Shown in pieces: positions 51,069 to 60,787 of a DNA stretch of 64,000 nt. The stretch's first letter is position 1. Each line of letters starts with the position of its first letter. The stretch is from CAYVQA01 sp045119035 (GTDB lineage: Bacteria; Bacillota_I; Bacilli_A; ML615J-28; CAG-313). Made by a program: the position numbers and the translations under genes. The stretch lies in the NCBI GenBank assembly GCA_045119035.1, contig JBGVCU010000036.1, positions 1-64,000 on the forward strand, given 5' to 3'. The notes under the pieces were generated by a model. The model was given only the letters and a program-made list of their open reading frames with translations, was not told the origin of the DNA and made no database searches.

Positions 51069-51714
51069 ATTTTTTATGATGTGAGTTATAAATATCAGTT
51101 ACTTTTGTTTCTTGATGTTTTATAAGTCTAATGATGTTTTGTCTATGAGAATAAAATAAGAATGTAAAGGAAATAATCGCTAAAATTAGATACATTAAAC
51201 TATCTAAATTATAGTTAATACATATTTGAATTATTGCGCCTATTAAAACAGCAGTTACACTTACTAATGATGAAATTGACACTATTTTTGTTATAAGAAT
51301 TGTTACTATAAAAGCAATTAATGCAAAGAAAGAATAGAACGGATTAAAGGCAATAACAACACCTGCTGTACAAGATACACCTTTTCCACCTTTGAAGTTA
51401 CAGTATATTGGAAACATGTGTCCTATGATTGCTGTAAGTCCATAGATAAGAGGATGAAATACTTGATCTTTAATATTAAATAGATTATGTTGTACAATAA
51501 TAACGATTAATGCGGCTTTTAAAGTATCTAAAATCATTACTAAAATACCCCATCTTAACCCTAATACTCTAAAGGTATTTGTTGCTCCTAAGTTTTTACT
51601 TCCATGTTCTCTTAAGTCTAACTTTTTAACAAGTTTTCCAGTAATTAAAGCGAACGGAATTGACCCTAAAAGGTAGGAAATAATCAATAATAAAATTGAT
51701 AGATAAATGTTCAT
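51067..51714 (-). CDS. plsY: Acyl-phosphate:glycerol-3-phosphate acyltransferase PlsY
   Basis: A 215-residue membrane enzyme with about five to seven helices. Motifs: SYLLGSIPFALITGK, HGSKNLGATNTFR (glycerol phosphate site) and NFKGGKGVSCTAGV. It makes lysophosphatidic acid, the first phospholipid step; gpsA further right supplies glycerol 3-phosphate. AAAGGAGAG precedes the ATG. plsY divergent from parE is the Bacillus arrangement. Confidence 0.94.
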   Translation of the reverse strand: MNIYLSILLLIISYLLGSIPFALITGKLVKKLDLREHGSKNLGATNTFRVLGLRWGILVMILDTLKAALIVIIVQHNLFNIKDQVFHPLIYGLTAIIGHMFPIYCNFKGGKGVSCTAGVVIAFNPFYSFFALIAFIVTILITKIVSISSLVSVTAVLIGAIIQICINYNLDSLMYLILAIISFTFLFYSHRQNIIRLIKHQETKVTDIYNSHHKK

Positions 51715-51738
51715 ATTAATCTCTCCTTTAGCAGTATA

Positions 51739-51766
51739 ATTATACCAAAAATAGCGATTTTTTCAA
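51739..51766 (-). promoter_or_regulatory. Promoter of plsY
   Basis: Minus strand: TTGAAA (51766-51761), 16 nt, TATAAT (51744-51739). Confidence 0.75.
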
Positions 51767-51782
51767 TTAAAATGCGTAAAAT

Positions 51783-51850
51783 AATGCATTTTTTATTCAA
51801 TCTTGAAAAAAATGTCGATATTTTTTGTATAAAATAAAAATGCATTTTTT
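51783..51850. repeat. Repeated AATGCATTTTTT in the plsY-parE gap
   Basis: AATGCATTTTTT occurs at 51783-51794 and 51839-51850. Between them lie TTGAAA (51803), TGTCGAT (51813-51819, one off a 0A box) and TATAAA (51828), possibly a second, 19-bp-spacer promoter. Confidence 0.5.
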
Positions 51851-51877
51851 GCGTTTTTTTAAAATTTATGATATAAT
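51849..51877 (+). promoter_or_regulatory. Promoter of parE-parC
   Basis: TTGCGT (51849-51854), 17 nt, TATAAT (51872-51877). Confidence 0.7.
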
Positions 51878-51921
51878 AAATTTAGTGTTTTAAAAATTTG
51901 TTATTAAGGAGGTAAAAATCT

Positions 51922-53877
51922 ATGGCAGAAACTAAGAAACAAGTCTATGATGAGAGTAGTATTCAGATACTTGATGGGTTAGAAGCGGTACGTAGAAGAC
52001 CAGGGATGTACATTGGTTCAACCGATACTCGTGGGTTACATCATTTAGTATGGGAAATCGTTGATAATGCTATTGATGAAGCTTTAGGTGGTTATGCAAA
52101 AAATATTGTTGTTAAGATTATGCCTGATAATTCCGTAGAAGTAATTGATGATGGTCGTGGTATTCCAACAGGTAAACATAAGTCTGGTGCTCCAACTCCA
52201 GAGGTTATCTTTAATACTTTACATGCCGGTGGTAAGTTTGACTCAAGCGGTGGGTATAAAGTTTCTGGGGGATTGCATGGTGTAGGTTCAAGTGTAGTTA
52301 ATGCTTTAAGTGAATGGTTAGAAGTTACTATTCATCGTGATGGTAAAATTTATAATCAAAAATTCCTTCGTGGTGGTAAAGAAATTGGTAAACCTCGTTT
52401 CATCGGTAATACTCGTAGAACTGGTACTACAATTCATTTTAAACCAGATGGAAAAATTTTCTCAAGCACTATATTTGATTATAAGACTGTAGCAAATAGA
52501 TTAAAAGAATCAGCCTTCATAATTAAAGGTTTAAAAATAGAATTACATGATTTAAGAGGAACAACTCCTAAAACAGAATCGTTCTATTTTGAAAATGGTA
52601 TTCAAGAGTTTGTTAATACATTAACAACTGGTAAATCAGCTATTCATGAACCAACTTTCTTTAAAGGTGAAGTAAGTGGTATTTATATTGAATGTTCAAT
52701 TCAATATTGTGAAAAATTTTATGGTGAAAATGTTTTATCATTTGTTAATAATATTCGTACACGTGATGGTGGTACTCACGAAGTAGGATTTAGAGGTGGT
52801 ATTACTAGAGCGGTAAACGAACATGCTAGAATGATTGGATCTTTAAAAGAAAAAGACATAAATCTTGAAGGTACAGATATTCGTGAAGGTTTAACAGCGG
52901 TTATTTCAATTCGTGTTCCAGAACAAATTTTACAATTTGAAGGACAAACAAAAAATAAACTAGGTACACCTGAGGCTAGATTTGCTGTTGAAACAGTAGT
53001 ATCTGAGCAAATGAAATTCTTCCTTGCTGAAAAAGGTGAAATTGCTAACGTTATTATTAATAATGCTATTAGAGCTTCTAAAGCTCGTGAAGCAGCTAGA
53101 AAAGCTAGAGATGAAGTTCGTTTAATTAAACAAGTTAAACAAAAACCTACTATGCTTCTAGGTAAGCTTACACCTTGTCAACAAAAGAATCCAGAACTCA
53201 ATGAGTTATTCTTAGTCGAAGGGGATTCAGCAGGTGGTTCTGCAAAACAAGGACGTGATAGAACATTCCAAGCTATCCTTCCTTTAAGAGGTAAAGTTGT
53301 TAATACCGAAAAAGCTAAGATTGATGAAATTTTAAAGAATGAAGAAATAATGACTATTATTAATGCAATTGGTGCAGGATTCGGAAGTGACTTTGATGTT
53401 ACTAAATCTAATTATGCGAGAATCATTATCATGACCGATGCCGATACCGATGGAGCTCATATCCAAACATTATTACTTACTTTCTTCTTTAGATACATGA
53501 CAGAACTTGTAGAAGCTGGAAAAATTTATATTGCGACTCCACCATTATATAAAGTTACTGTTAAAAATCAAATTGAATATGCATGGAGTGATGAAGAACT
53601 TCGTGAAAAAATTGGAAACCAACGTAATGTTCAAATTCAACGTTATAAAGGTTTAGGTGAAATGAATGCCGAACAACTTTGGGAAACTACAATGGATCCA
53701 GCTCGCCGTACTTTAATTCGCGTTAAAATTGGTGAATATGGTGATGCTGATTCAAGAGTTTCTGTATTAATGGGAGACGATGTTGAGCCTCGTCGTGAAT
53801 GGATTGATTCAAATGTTGTATTTGATTACGATGACAATTTTATTTTAGAAGATATGGAGGCGAAAGAAAATGAGTAA
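51922..53877 (+). CDS. parE: DNA topoisomerase IV subunit B
   Basis: A 651-residue GHKL ATPase subunit: EIVDNAIDEAL (Mg/ATP), GGLHGVGSSVVNAL (ATP lid), and TOPRIM motifs EGDSAGGSAKQGRD and DADTDGAH. TGTTIHFKPD and the ending MGDDVEPRREWI match ParE, not GyrB, as does the plsY-parE-parC arrangement. Topoisomerase IV separates linked daughter chromosomes. AAGGAGG ribosome site; overlaps parC by 8 nt. Confidence 0.92.
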   Translation: MAETKKQVYDESSIQILDGLEAVRRRPGMYIGSTDTRGLHHLVWEIVDNAIDEALGGYAKNIVVKIMPDNSVEVIDDGRGIPTGKHKSGAPTPEVIFNTLHAGGKFDSSGGYKVSGGLHGVGSSVVNALSEWLEVTIHRDGKIYNQKFLRGGKEIGKPRFIGNTRRTGTTIHFKPDGKIFSSTIFDYKTVANRLKESAFIIKGLKIELHDLRGTTPKTESFYFENGIQEFVNTLTTGKSAIHEPTFFKGEVSGIYIECSIQYCEKFYGENVLSFVNNIRTRDGGTHEVGFRGGITRAVNEHARMIGSLKEKDINLEGTDIREGLTAVISIRVPEQILQFEGQTKNKLGTPEARFAVETVVSEQMKFFLAEKGEIANVIINNAIRASKAREAARKARDEVRLIKQVKQKPTMLLGKLTPCQQKNPELNELFLVEGDSAGGSAKQGRDRTFQAILPLRGKVVNTEKAKIDEILKNEEIMTIINAIGAGFGSDFDVTKSNYARIIIMTDADTDGAHIQTLLLTFFFRYMTELVEAGKIYIATPPLYKVTVKNQIEYAWSDEELREKIGNQRNVQIQRYKGLGEMNAEQLWETTMDPARRTLIRVKIGEYGDADSRVSVLMGDDVEPRREWIDSNVVFDYDDNFILEDMEAKENE

Positions 53878-56353
53878 AAAAATATCTGAACGTATTGCAT
53901 CTTTCGCAACCGAAACTTTACTTGAAGAATATTTAGAAGATATAATGGGAGATCGTTTTGGTAGATATTCAAAATATATTATCCAAGAACGTGCCTTACC
54001 AGATGTTAGAGATGGATTAAAACCAGTACAACGTCGTATTTTATATGCTATGTGGAAATTAGGGATGTTTTCTAATAAACCATATAAAAAGTCTGCCCGT
54101 ATTGTAGGGGATGTAATTGGTAAATATCATCCACATGGTGATACTGCTGTATACGAAGCAATGGTTAGAATGAGTCAAGAATGGAAAATTCGTTTACCAC
54201 TTATTGATATGCATGGTAATAAGGGAAGTATCGATGGCGATTCTGCTGCTGCAATGCGTTATACAGAATCTAGACTTTCTAAATATGCCGAATTTTTACT
54301 TGAAGATTTAAATAAGCACACAGTTGGTTTTGTTCCAAACTTTGATGATGAAGAATTAGAACCAATTGTACTTCCTGCAAAATTCCCTAACCTTTTAGTT
54401 AATGGGTCATCAGGAATTTCCGCCGGTTATGCAACAGAAATACCTCCGCATAATCCAGGAGAAGTATTAGATGCATGTGTTTATTTAATTGATCATCCTG
54501 AAGCTACTGTTGATGAAATAATGCAAATTGTAAAAGGTCCAGATTTTCCAACTGGAGCTATTGTACATGGCATTAAAGAAATTAAAGAAGCATATACTAC
54601 TGGTAGAGGGAAGATTATTGTTAAAGCGAAAGCTGAAATTGAATCTAACAAATCTGAACATAAAATCATTATAACAGAAATTCCATATGATGTAAATAAA
54701 GCTATGATGATCAAAAAAATGAATGATCAACTTATTGCAAAAAACATTGATGGTGTTAAAATGATTCGAGATGAGTCAGATAGAGAAGGTTTAAGAATTG
54801 TAGTTGATGTTCGTAAAGATGTAAATCCGGAAACAATTTTATCTTTCTTATATAAAACAACAGAACTTCAATCAAATTATAATTTTAATATGGTTGCTAT
54901 TTCTAAAGGTAGACCATTACACATGGGAATCATTGAAATTTTAAAAGATTATATCGAACATCAAAAAGATGTTTTAACTAATAGATCACGCTTTGAACTT
55001 GAAAAAGCTAAAAAACGTGCTCATATTGTAGATGGTTTAATTGGAATGGTTTCTATTTTAGATGCTGTAATTGCAACAATTAAAAATTCTAAAAATAAAA
55101 CTGATGCAAAAGAAAATTTAGTTAATATTTATGGTTTCACAGAAGTTCAAGCAGAAGCAATTGTTATGTTACACTTATATCGTTTAACAAACACTGATAT
55201 CTTTGAACTAAAAAAAGAACAAAAAGAATTACAACAAGAAATTAAGTCTTTAGAAAAAATCTTACAAAGTGAAGCTTTACTTCTTAATACTATTAAAGCT
55301 GATTTCATTAGAACTAAAGAAGTTTTAGATACTCCACGTATTACTCAAATCGAAGATGAATTTGAAGAAGTTGTAATTGAAAAAGTTGACTTAATTGCAA
55401 AAGAAGATGTTGTATTAATGATTACTCATGATGGATATTTAAAACGTCTTACTAAGAAAGCTTATGCGGCTCAAAATGAACCTACTAAGTTAAAAGAAGG
55501 TGACGTTATTACTGATATCTATAATGTAAATACAACAGATACTTTACTTCAATTTACTGATCAAGGTAACTACATTTATTTACCAATTTATAAGATTCCT
55601 GAAGTTAAACATAAAGATTTAGGATATCATGTAAGTACTTTAATTGGTATGGAAGCAAACGAAAGAGTTATCTTTAGTACTGTTGTAAATAATTTTAATG
55701 ATGATAAATATGTTTTAATTGCAACAAAACAAGGTTTAATTAAACGTATTGCATTAAAGAATTTAGTTGTTAATAGATTTAGTAAAGCGCTAAAAGCTAC
55801 TAAATTACGTGATGGCGATATTGTTGTAAGTGCTGATATTTGTACTGGTTCAGATAAAGAAGTTGTTATTGCGACTAAAGATGGATTTATGAATCGTTAT
55901 AATTGTAATGAAATCAGTATTATTGAACCTGCTTCATTTGGTGTAAAAGCAATTGAACTTAAAGGACGTCCAAATGATTATGTTGTTGGTGCTAAATATA
56001 TTGATGAAAAAGATATTATTTTATTACTAACTCATCGTGGTAATATTAAGAGATTTAAACCTGAAGAAATTAATAAAGGTAAAAAGAACCATGTTGGTAA
56101 GATGTACTTAAAGATTGTAAAATCAAATATGCATGAAGGAAAGCATTTAGAAGTAATTCATTATAAGAATGCTGGAAGTGAATTAGAAAGTTATATTTTC
56201 TGTTCAAAAGGATATGTGGATATTGATTATACTATTTTAAGAACTGCTATTGCTGACAATGGTAAAAAGATGGTTAAAGAAGATTTAGGACAACCTAATG
56301 AAATTGTAATTTGCCATAATGATTTAGATTTAGATCCTAGTTCAAATTCATAG
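53870..56353 (+). CDS. parC: DNA topoisomerase IV subunit A
   Basis: An 827-residue DNA cleavage subunit. The active Tyr131 is in AAAMRYTESRLS, and LEDIMGDRFGRYSKYIIQER is ParC-like for Gram-positives. The quinolone-determining stretch reads HPHGDTAVYEA: Thr92 and Ala93 where staphylococcal ParC has Ser80-Ser81, and Glu96 kept. The C-terminal domain has beta-pinwheel repeats. GGAGG lies inside the end of parE. Confidence 0.92.
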   Translation: MSKKISERIASFATETLLEEYLEDIMGDRFGRYSKYIIQERALPDVRDGLKPVQRRILYAMWKLGMFSNKPYKKSARIVGDVIGKYHPHGDTAVYEAMVRMSQEWKIRLPLIDMHGNKGSIDGDSAAAMRYTESRLSKYAEFLLEDLNKHTVGFVPNFDDEELEPIVLPAKFPNLLVNGSSGISAGYATEIPPHNPGEVLDACVYLIDHPEATVDEIMQIVKGPDFPTGAIVHGIKEIKEAYTTGRGKIIVKAKAEIESNKSEHKIIITEIPYDVNKAMMIKKMNDQLIAKNIDGVKMIRDESDREGLRIVVDVRKDVNPETILSFLYKTTELQSNYNFNMVAISKGRPLHMGIIEILKDYIEHQKDVLTNRSRFELEKAKKRAHIVDGLIGMVSILDAVIATIKNSKNKTDAKENLVNIYGFTEVQAEAIVMLHLYRLTNTDIFELKKEQKELQQEIKSLEKILQSEALLLNTIKADFIRTKEVLDTPRITQIEDEFEEVVIEKVDLIAKEDVVLMITHDGYLKRLTKKAYAAQNEPTKLKEGDVITDIYNVNTTDTLLQFTDQGNYIYLPIYKIPEVKHKDLGYHVSTLIGMEANERVIFSTVVNNFNDDKYVLIATKQGLIKRIALKNLVVNRFSKALKATKLRDGDIVVSADICTGSDKEVVIATKDGFMNRYNCNEISIIEPASFGVKAIELKGRPNDYVVGAKYIDEKDIILLLTHRGNIKRFKPEEINKGKKNHVGKMYLKIVKSNMHEGKHLEVIHYKNAGSELESYIFCSKGYVDIDYTILRTAIADNGKKMVKEDLGQPNEIVICHNDLDLDPSSNS

Positions 56354-56361
56354 TTTTTTAG

Positions 56362-56390
56362 TTGAAAAAAATTCGACAGTATGTTATAAT
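56362..56390 (+). promoter_or_regulatory. Promoter of cmk-S1 with a 0A-box heptamer in the spacer
   Basis: TTGAAA (56362-56367), 17 nt, TATAAT (56385-56390). TTCGACA (56372-56378), reverse complement of TGTCGAA, lies within the spacer; Spo0A bound there would compete with polymerase. Confidence 0.8.
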
Positions 56391-56412
56391 TTTTGCTGTT
56401 GAGGTGAGGCTT

Positions 56413-58464
56413 ATGTATAAGATAGCAATTGACGGTCCAGCTGGTGCCGGTAAAAGTACAATAGCTAAAAATTTAGCTAAAAAACTAAATATTGAATATA
56501 TTGATACTGGCGCAATGTATCGTGCAATTACTTTAAAAGCAATGCGTCTGGGTATTAATATGGAAATTGATGAAGAATATAGTTTCTTAAAAGATACTAC
56601 ATTAGACTTTGTCAAAGGTCAAATTATTCTTGATGGAGAAGACGTTAGTGAAGCTATCAGAAGTGTAGAAATTACTACAAATGTTTCAACCCCATCAAAA
56701 ATTGCCTGTGTAAGAGAAACACTAGTAGATTTACAAAGAAAAATTTGCGATTCAAAAAGTGTAATTATGGATGGAAGAGATATTGGTACTGTTGTATTAC
56801 CAAATGCAGATCTTAAAATCTATTTAGACGCATCTGTTGAATGTCGTGCGAAACGTAGAATGCTAGAAAGAGCTGAATCAGGTATAAATATTTCTTTAGA
56901 AGAAACTAAAGAAGAAATTATCGTCAGAGACATTAAAGATTCAACAAGAGCTATTAGCCCTTTGAAAAAAGCTGAAGATGCTGTTTTGATTGATTCTTCA
57001 AATATGTCTGTCGAAGAAGTCGTTAACACAATTATTAAATTTATTAAAGAAAGGGGCTTATTAAGTATGAGCAATGTAAAATTTACTGAAGGTTTAGAAG
57101 TTACTGGAACTATCATCAACGTTAAGAAAGAGGCTGTTTATGTCGATCTTGGAGACGACATTAGAGGTGCTATTTTTGTTAACGACATTGAAGGATATGT
57201 TGAAGGACAAAGATTAATTGATAAATATAACGAAGGAGGTTCTTTAACTGCATTAGTTAAACAAGTTGCTAAAGATAAAAACTCTGGTAGACCATTTATC
57301 ATTTTATCTACAAAATTATACCAACAAAGAGAAAGAATGCCTGAATTTGTTGAATTAAAAGAATCTGATGAAATTATTGATGCAAAAGTTGTAGATGTTA
57401 ATAAAGGTGGAGCTGATTTAGAATATCATGATTTTAGAATCTTCTTACCTATGAAAAATAGTTCATTATCAGAAGATGCTTTAAGAGCATTACGCGGAGA
57501 AACTATTAAAGTAGTTATTTCTTCTGTTTATACTGATAATTTAAAAGTTATCGCTTCTCAAGTTAATGCTGAAAGAAAAATCCGCCGTGCAGAAAAAGAA
57601 GCTGCTCTTGGTGCTTTAGCAAATGTAGATGTTGTAACTGGTACAGTTGAAAAAGTTTTAGATTTTGGTGCTATTATTAATTTAGGTGTAGTATCTGGAT
57701 TATTACATCAAAATGAAATTGATCATAAACGTGTAAGAGTTGCAGATGTATTAAAAGTTGGAGATAGCGTTAATGTTAAAGTTTTAAGTGTTGATGGAGA
57801 AAAAATCTCTTTATCAATGAAAGCTTTAAAAGCTCATCCATGGGATGTATTAAAAGAACAATATCATGTTGGTGATGTATTCGAAGGAACAGTTGAAAAA
57901 GTTATTCCTGCTGGATTAATCATCAAATTAACTGATGAATATAATGGATTAATGCCAAATGTTGAATATTCTTGGTTCACTAATAAACGTGTTAGTGATA
58001 ACGTTCAAGAAGGAGATACTATTAATGTTAAAGTTGTAGCTATCAATGATGAAAAGAAACGTGTAAGTTTATCTCACCGTCAAACTTTAGAAAACACTTG
58101 GGCTAACATTAAATTACGTCGTGGAGAAACTATTACTGTAACTATTTCTTCAAGTGAAGAAAAAGGTGCAAAAGTTCAATACGAAAACGTTGAAGGATTC
58201 TTACCTTTAAGCGAAGTATCTAATACTAAACGCATTTCTAAAATTGAAGAAGCTTACGAAATTGGTTCACAAGTAGATGTTAACGTTATGGAATGTGATC
58301 CATTAAGAGCAAAACTTGTTGTAAGTATTAAAAACTTAGAAAATGCTAAAGAAAGAAAAACTTTCGATGATTATAAAGCAAAAGAAGCAGATGAAACTCC
58401 AACATCGACTATTGGAGATTTATTAGGAAACGCATTTGCTGATTTCTTAAAAGGATCAAAATAA
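56413..58464 (+). CDS. Cytidylate kinase fused to ribosomal protein S1-type domains
   Basis: A 683-residue fusion. Residues 1-217 are a full cytidylate kinase (GPAGAGKST loop, IDTGAMYRAIT, VIMDGRDIGT, SISLEET-type lid region), which phosphorylates CMP and dCMP. From Met219 on, about 465 residues carry S1 OB-fold repeats (GTIINVKKEAVYVDLGDD, GTVEKVLDFGAIINLG, GTVEKVIPAGLIIKL). In Bacillus cmk and ypfD are neighbours; here no stop separates them. GAAAGGGG 10 nt before the internal ATG at 57067 suggests that free S1 protein is also made. Start at 56413 by GAGGTGAGG; the frame upstream overlaps the promoter. Confidence 0.88.
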   Translation: MYKIAIDGPAGAGKSTIAKNLAKKLNIEYIDTGAMYRAITLKAMRLGINMEIDEEYSFLKDTTLDFVKGQIILDGEDVSEAIRSVEITTNVSTPSKIACVRETLVDLQRKICDSKSVIMDGRDIGTVVLPNADLKIYLDASVECRAKRRMLERAESGINISLEETKEEIIVRDIKDSTRAISPLKKAEDAVLIDSSNMSVEEVVNTIIKFIKERGLLSMSNVKFTEGLEVTGTIINVKKEAVYVDLGDDIRGAIFVNDIEGYVEGQRLIDKYNEGGSLTALVKQVAKDKNSGRPFIILSTKLYQQRERMPEFVELKESDEIIDAKVVDVNKGGADLEYHDFRIFLPMKNSSLSEDALRALRGETIKVVISSVYTDNLKVIASQVNAERKIRRAEKEAALGALANVDVVTGTVEKVLDFGAIINLGVVSGLLHQNEIDHKRVRVADVLKVGDSVNVKVLSVDGEKISLSMKALKAHPWDVLKEQYHVGDVFEGTVEKVIPAGLIIKLTDEYNGLMPNVEYSWFTNKRVSDNVQEGDTINVKVVAINDEKKRVSLSHRQTLENTWANIKLRRGETITVTISSSEEKGAKVQYENVEGFLPLSEVSNTKRISKIEEAYEIGSQVDVNVMECDPLRAKLVVSIKNLENAKERKTFDDYKAKEADETPTSTIGDLLGNAFADFLKGSK

Positions 58465-58468
58465 TAAT

Positions 58469-59779
58469 ATGACAAGAGGTATCGTTGCTATCGTTGGACG
58501 ACCTAATGTCGGAAAATCTAGTCTATTCAATCGATTAGCAGGCGATAAACTAGCCATAACAGATGATTTAAGCGGTGTCACTAGAGACCGCTTATATTCA
58601 AAATGTGAGTGGTTAGATCAAAAATTCAATTTAATTGATACTGGAGGGATTGAACTTTCTGATTTACCATTTATGGAAGAAATCAAAGCTCAAGCTCAAC
58701 TTGCAATCGATGAAGCAGATGTAATAGTTTTCGTAGTCGATGGACGTGTTGGTCTTACAACGGATGATCAAAATGTAATGAATATATTACATCGTTCTAA
58801 TAAACCAGTAATTGTTGCAGCAAATAAAATTGATGATATTAAATTTATTGATAATGTTTATGATTTTTATAATTTAGGAGTAGAATATGTTTTCCCAGTA
58901 TCTGCACTTCATGGAGCTGGTGTTGGGGATTTACTTGATACAATAGTATCATTACTACCTAAAAAAAATCTAAAACAATATGAGGGTACGTTAGAATTTT
59001 GTTTAATTGGACAACCAAATGTTGGTAAAAGTTCATTAACTAATGCTATTTTAGGAACTGAAAGGGTTATTGTTTCAGATATTCCTGGTACTACAAGAGA
59101 TGCAATTGATACACCATTTACTCGTGATGGTGAAAATTATGTTGTTATTGATACTGCTGGTATTAGAAAACAAGGTAAAATTTATGAAAATGCTGAAAAA
59201 TATAGCGTGCTACGTGCAATTAAAGCAATTGAACGTTCTAGCGTTGTATTAATGGTTCTTGATGGAACAAAACCAATTGAAGAACACGATAAAAGAATTG
59301 CAGGATATGCAGCAGAACATAATAAAGCCGTTATTATTGTAGTTAATAAATGGGATGCTGTTGAAAAAGATGAAAAGTCTATGAACTTATTTATTAAGAA
59401 TATCAGAAGCCATTTCTTATTCTTAAGTTATGCGCCTATTGTCTTTGTTTCTGCTTTAAAAAATGAAAGAATCCATACATTATTTGAACAAATTAAAATA
59501 GCTTATGAAAACTATAACAGACGTTTACAAACAAGTGTTGTTACTGATGTTATAATGGATGCTAACCTTTTAAATCCTGCACCTGAGGTTAAAGGTACAA
59601 GACTTAAGGTTTATTATACAACACAAGTTGCTTCTTGTCCGCCTACATTTGTTTTATTTGTTAATGAACCAAATGCTATGCATTTTTCATATGAACGTTA
59701 TTTAGAAAATAAATTACGTGAAAACTTTATGTTAGAAGGAACTCCCGTTAAACTAATTTTAAGAAAGAAAGAAGAATAA
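58469..59779 (+). CDS. der: Ribosome assembly GTPase Der (EngA)
   Basis: A 436-residue protein with two tandem GTPase domains: first G1 GRPNVGKSS, second GQPNVGKSS, G3 DTGG and DTAG, G4 NKID and NKWD, then a C-terminal KH-like domain. It is essential for 50S assembly. AAAGGA in the end of the S1 frame is its likely ribosome site. Order cmk-S1-der-gpsA equals Bacillus cmk-ypfD-...-der-gpsA. Confidence 0.96.
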   Translation: MTRGIVAIVGRPNVGKSSLFNRLAGDKLAITDDLSGVTRDRLYSKCEWLDQKFNLIDTGGIELSDLPFMEEIKAQAQLAIDEADVIVFVVDGRVGLTTDDQNVMNILHRSNKPVIVAANKIDDIKFIDNVYDFYNLGVEYVFPVSALHGAGVGDLLDTIVSLLPKKNLKQYEGTLEFCLIGQPNVGKSSLTNAILGTERVIVSDIPGTTRDAIDTPFTRDGENYVVIDTAGIRKQGKIYENAEKYSVLRAIKAIERSSVVLMVLDGTKPIEEHDKRIAGYAAEHNKAVIIVVNKWDAVEKDEKSMNLFIKNIRSHFLFLSYAPIVFVSALKNERIHTLFEQIKIAYENYNRRLQTSVVTDVIMDANLLNPAPEVKGTRLKVYYTTQVASCPPTFVLFVNEPNAMHFSYERYLENKLRENFMLEGTPVKLILRKKEE

Positions 59780-60783
59780 TGGAAAAAATTACAATCTTAG
59801 GAGCTGGAAGTTGGGGTAGTGCCTTAGCAAGAATCTTAGGTGATAATAAACATAATGTAGTTTTATATGATACAGATCAAGCTACAATTGATGAAATAAA
59901 TTTGTATCATACAAATGAAAAAAAACTACCTGGTGGAATATTACCACTTAACGTAAGTGCTACGACTTCAATGGTTGAAGCGTTAAATGATTCAACAATA
60001 GTTTTAATTTCCGTTCCTACAAAAGTTATCAGACCTGTTTTAAAAGAGGTCAATAATCATTTATCTAATAAATTACTTTTCGTCAACGCTAGTAAAGGTT
60101 TAGAACCCGATACTTTTAAAAGAGTATCCCAAATCGTTGAAGAAGAAATAAATAAAGAATATTTAGAAGGATTTGTTTGTTTAACTGGTCCATCACACGC
60201 TGAAGAAGTTATTGAACAATTGCTTACTGCAATTACAGCTGCAAGTACAAATATCGATCATGCTAGAAGAATTCAAAAGATTTTTAGTAATCAAACCTAT
60301 TTTAGAGTTTATACTCAAAGCGATTTAATAGGTGCTGAATTAGGTGGTTCTTTAAAAAATATATACGCTATTGCATCTGGAATGTTACATGGATTAGGTT
60401 TAGGAGATAATGCTAAAGCAGCTCTTATAACTCGTGCGTTAACAGAAATGCGTAGACTTGCAATTGCAATGGGAGCAAAAGAAAAAACTTTATCAGGTTT
60501 AACTGGTGTAGGAGATTTAGTTGTTACAGCTACTTCACATCATTCTCGTAATTTCCAAGCTGGTGTACAACTAGCTACAGGTAAAAATTTAGAAGAAGTT
60601 ATTAATAATATGTCAATGGTTGTAGAAGGTGCAAGAACATGTGAATCAGCATATTTTGCAGCAAAACATTATAAAGTTGATGTTCCAATCATTGAAGCTG
60701 TATATGATGTAATTTATTTACACACACCTGTAAATGACGCTATAAAAAAGATAATGGCTAGAACATTAAAAGATGAGGATTAA
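59779..60783 (+). CDS. gpsA: NAD(P)H-dependent glycerol-3-phosphate dehydrogenase
   Basis: A 334-residue enzyme: nucleotide loop GAGSWGSALA at the N-terminus, GPSHAEEV, the catalytic Lys region ELGGSLKNIYAIASGM and GLTGVGDLVVTATS. It reduces dihydroxyacetone phosphate to glycerol 3-phosphate, the substrate of PlsY. It shares a base with the der stop codon. Confidence 0.95.
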   Translation: MEKITILGAGSWGSALARILGDNKHNVVLYDTDQATIDEINLYHTNEKKLPGGILPLNVSATTSMVEALNDSTIVLISVPTKVIRPVLKEVNNHLSNKLLFVNASKGLEPDTFKRVSQIVEEEINKEYLEGFVCLTGPSHAEEVIEQLLTAITAASTNIDHARRIQKIFSNQTYFRVYTQSDLIGAELGGSLKNIYAIASGMLHGLGLGDNAKAALITRALTEMRRLAIAMGAKEKTLSGLTGVGDLVVTATSHHSRNFQAGVQLATGKNLEEVINNMSMVVEGARTCESAYFAAKHYKVDVPIIEAVYDVIYLHTPVNDAIKKIMARTLKDED

Positions 60784-60787
60784 AAAT

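Noticed and set aside
53870..54300. Quinolone resistance from Thr92-Ala93 in ParC
   Set aside because: Ser/Thr variation at this position occurs naturally and the acidic Glu96 is kept; the sequence alone does not support a resistance claim.
51922..56353. Genes read as gyrB-gyrA
   Set aside because: TGTTIHFKPD and MGDDVEPRR in the B subunit, the ParC-like N-terminus of the A subunit, and the adjacent plsY fit topoisomerase IV.
56362..56412. 17-residue N-terminal extension of the cytidylate kinase fusion
   Set aside because: These bases are the -35, spacer and -10 of a clear promoter; ATG 56413 has GAGGTGAGG and matches the kinase N-terminus.
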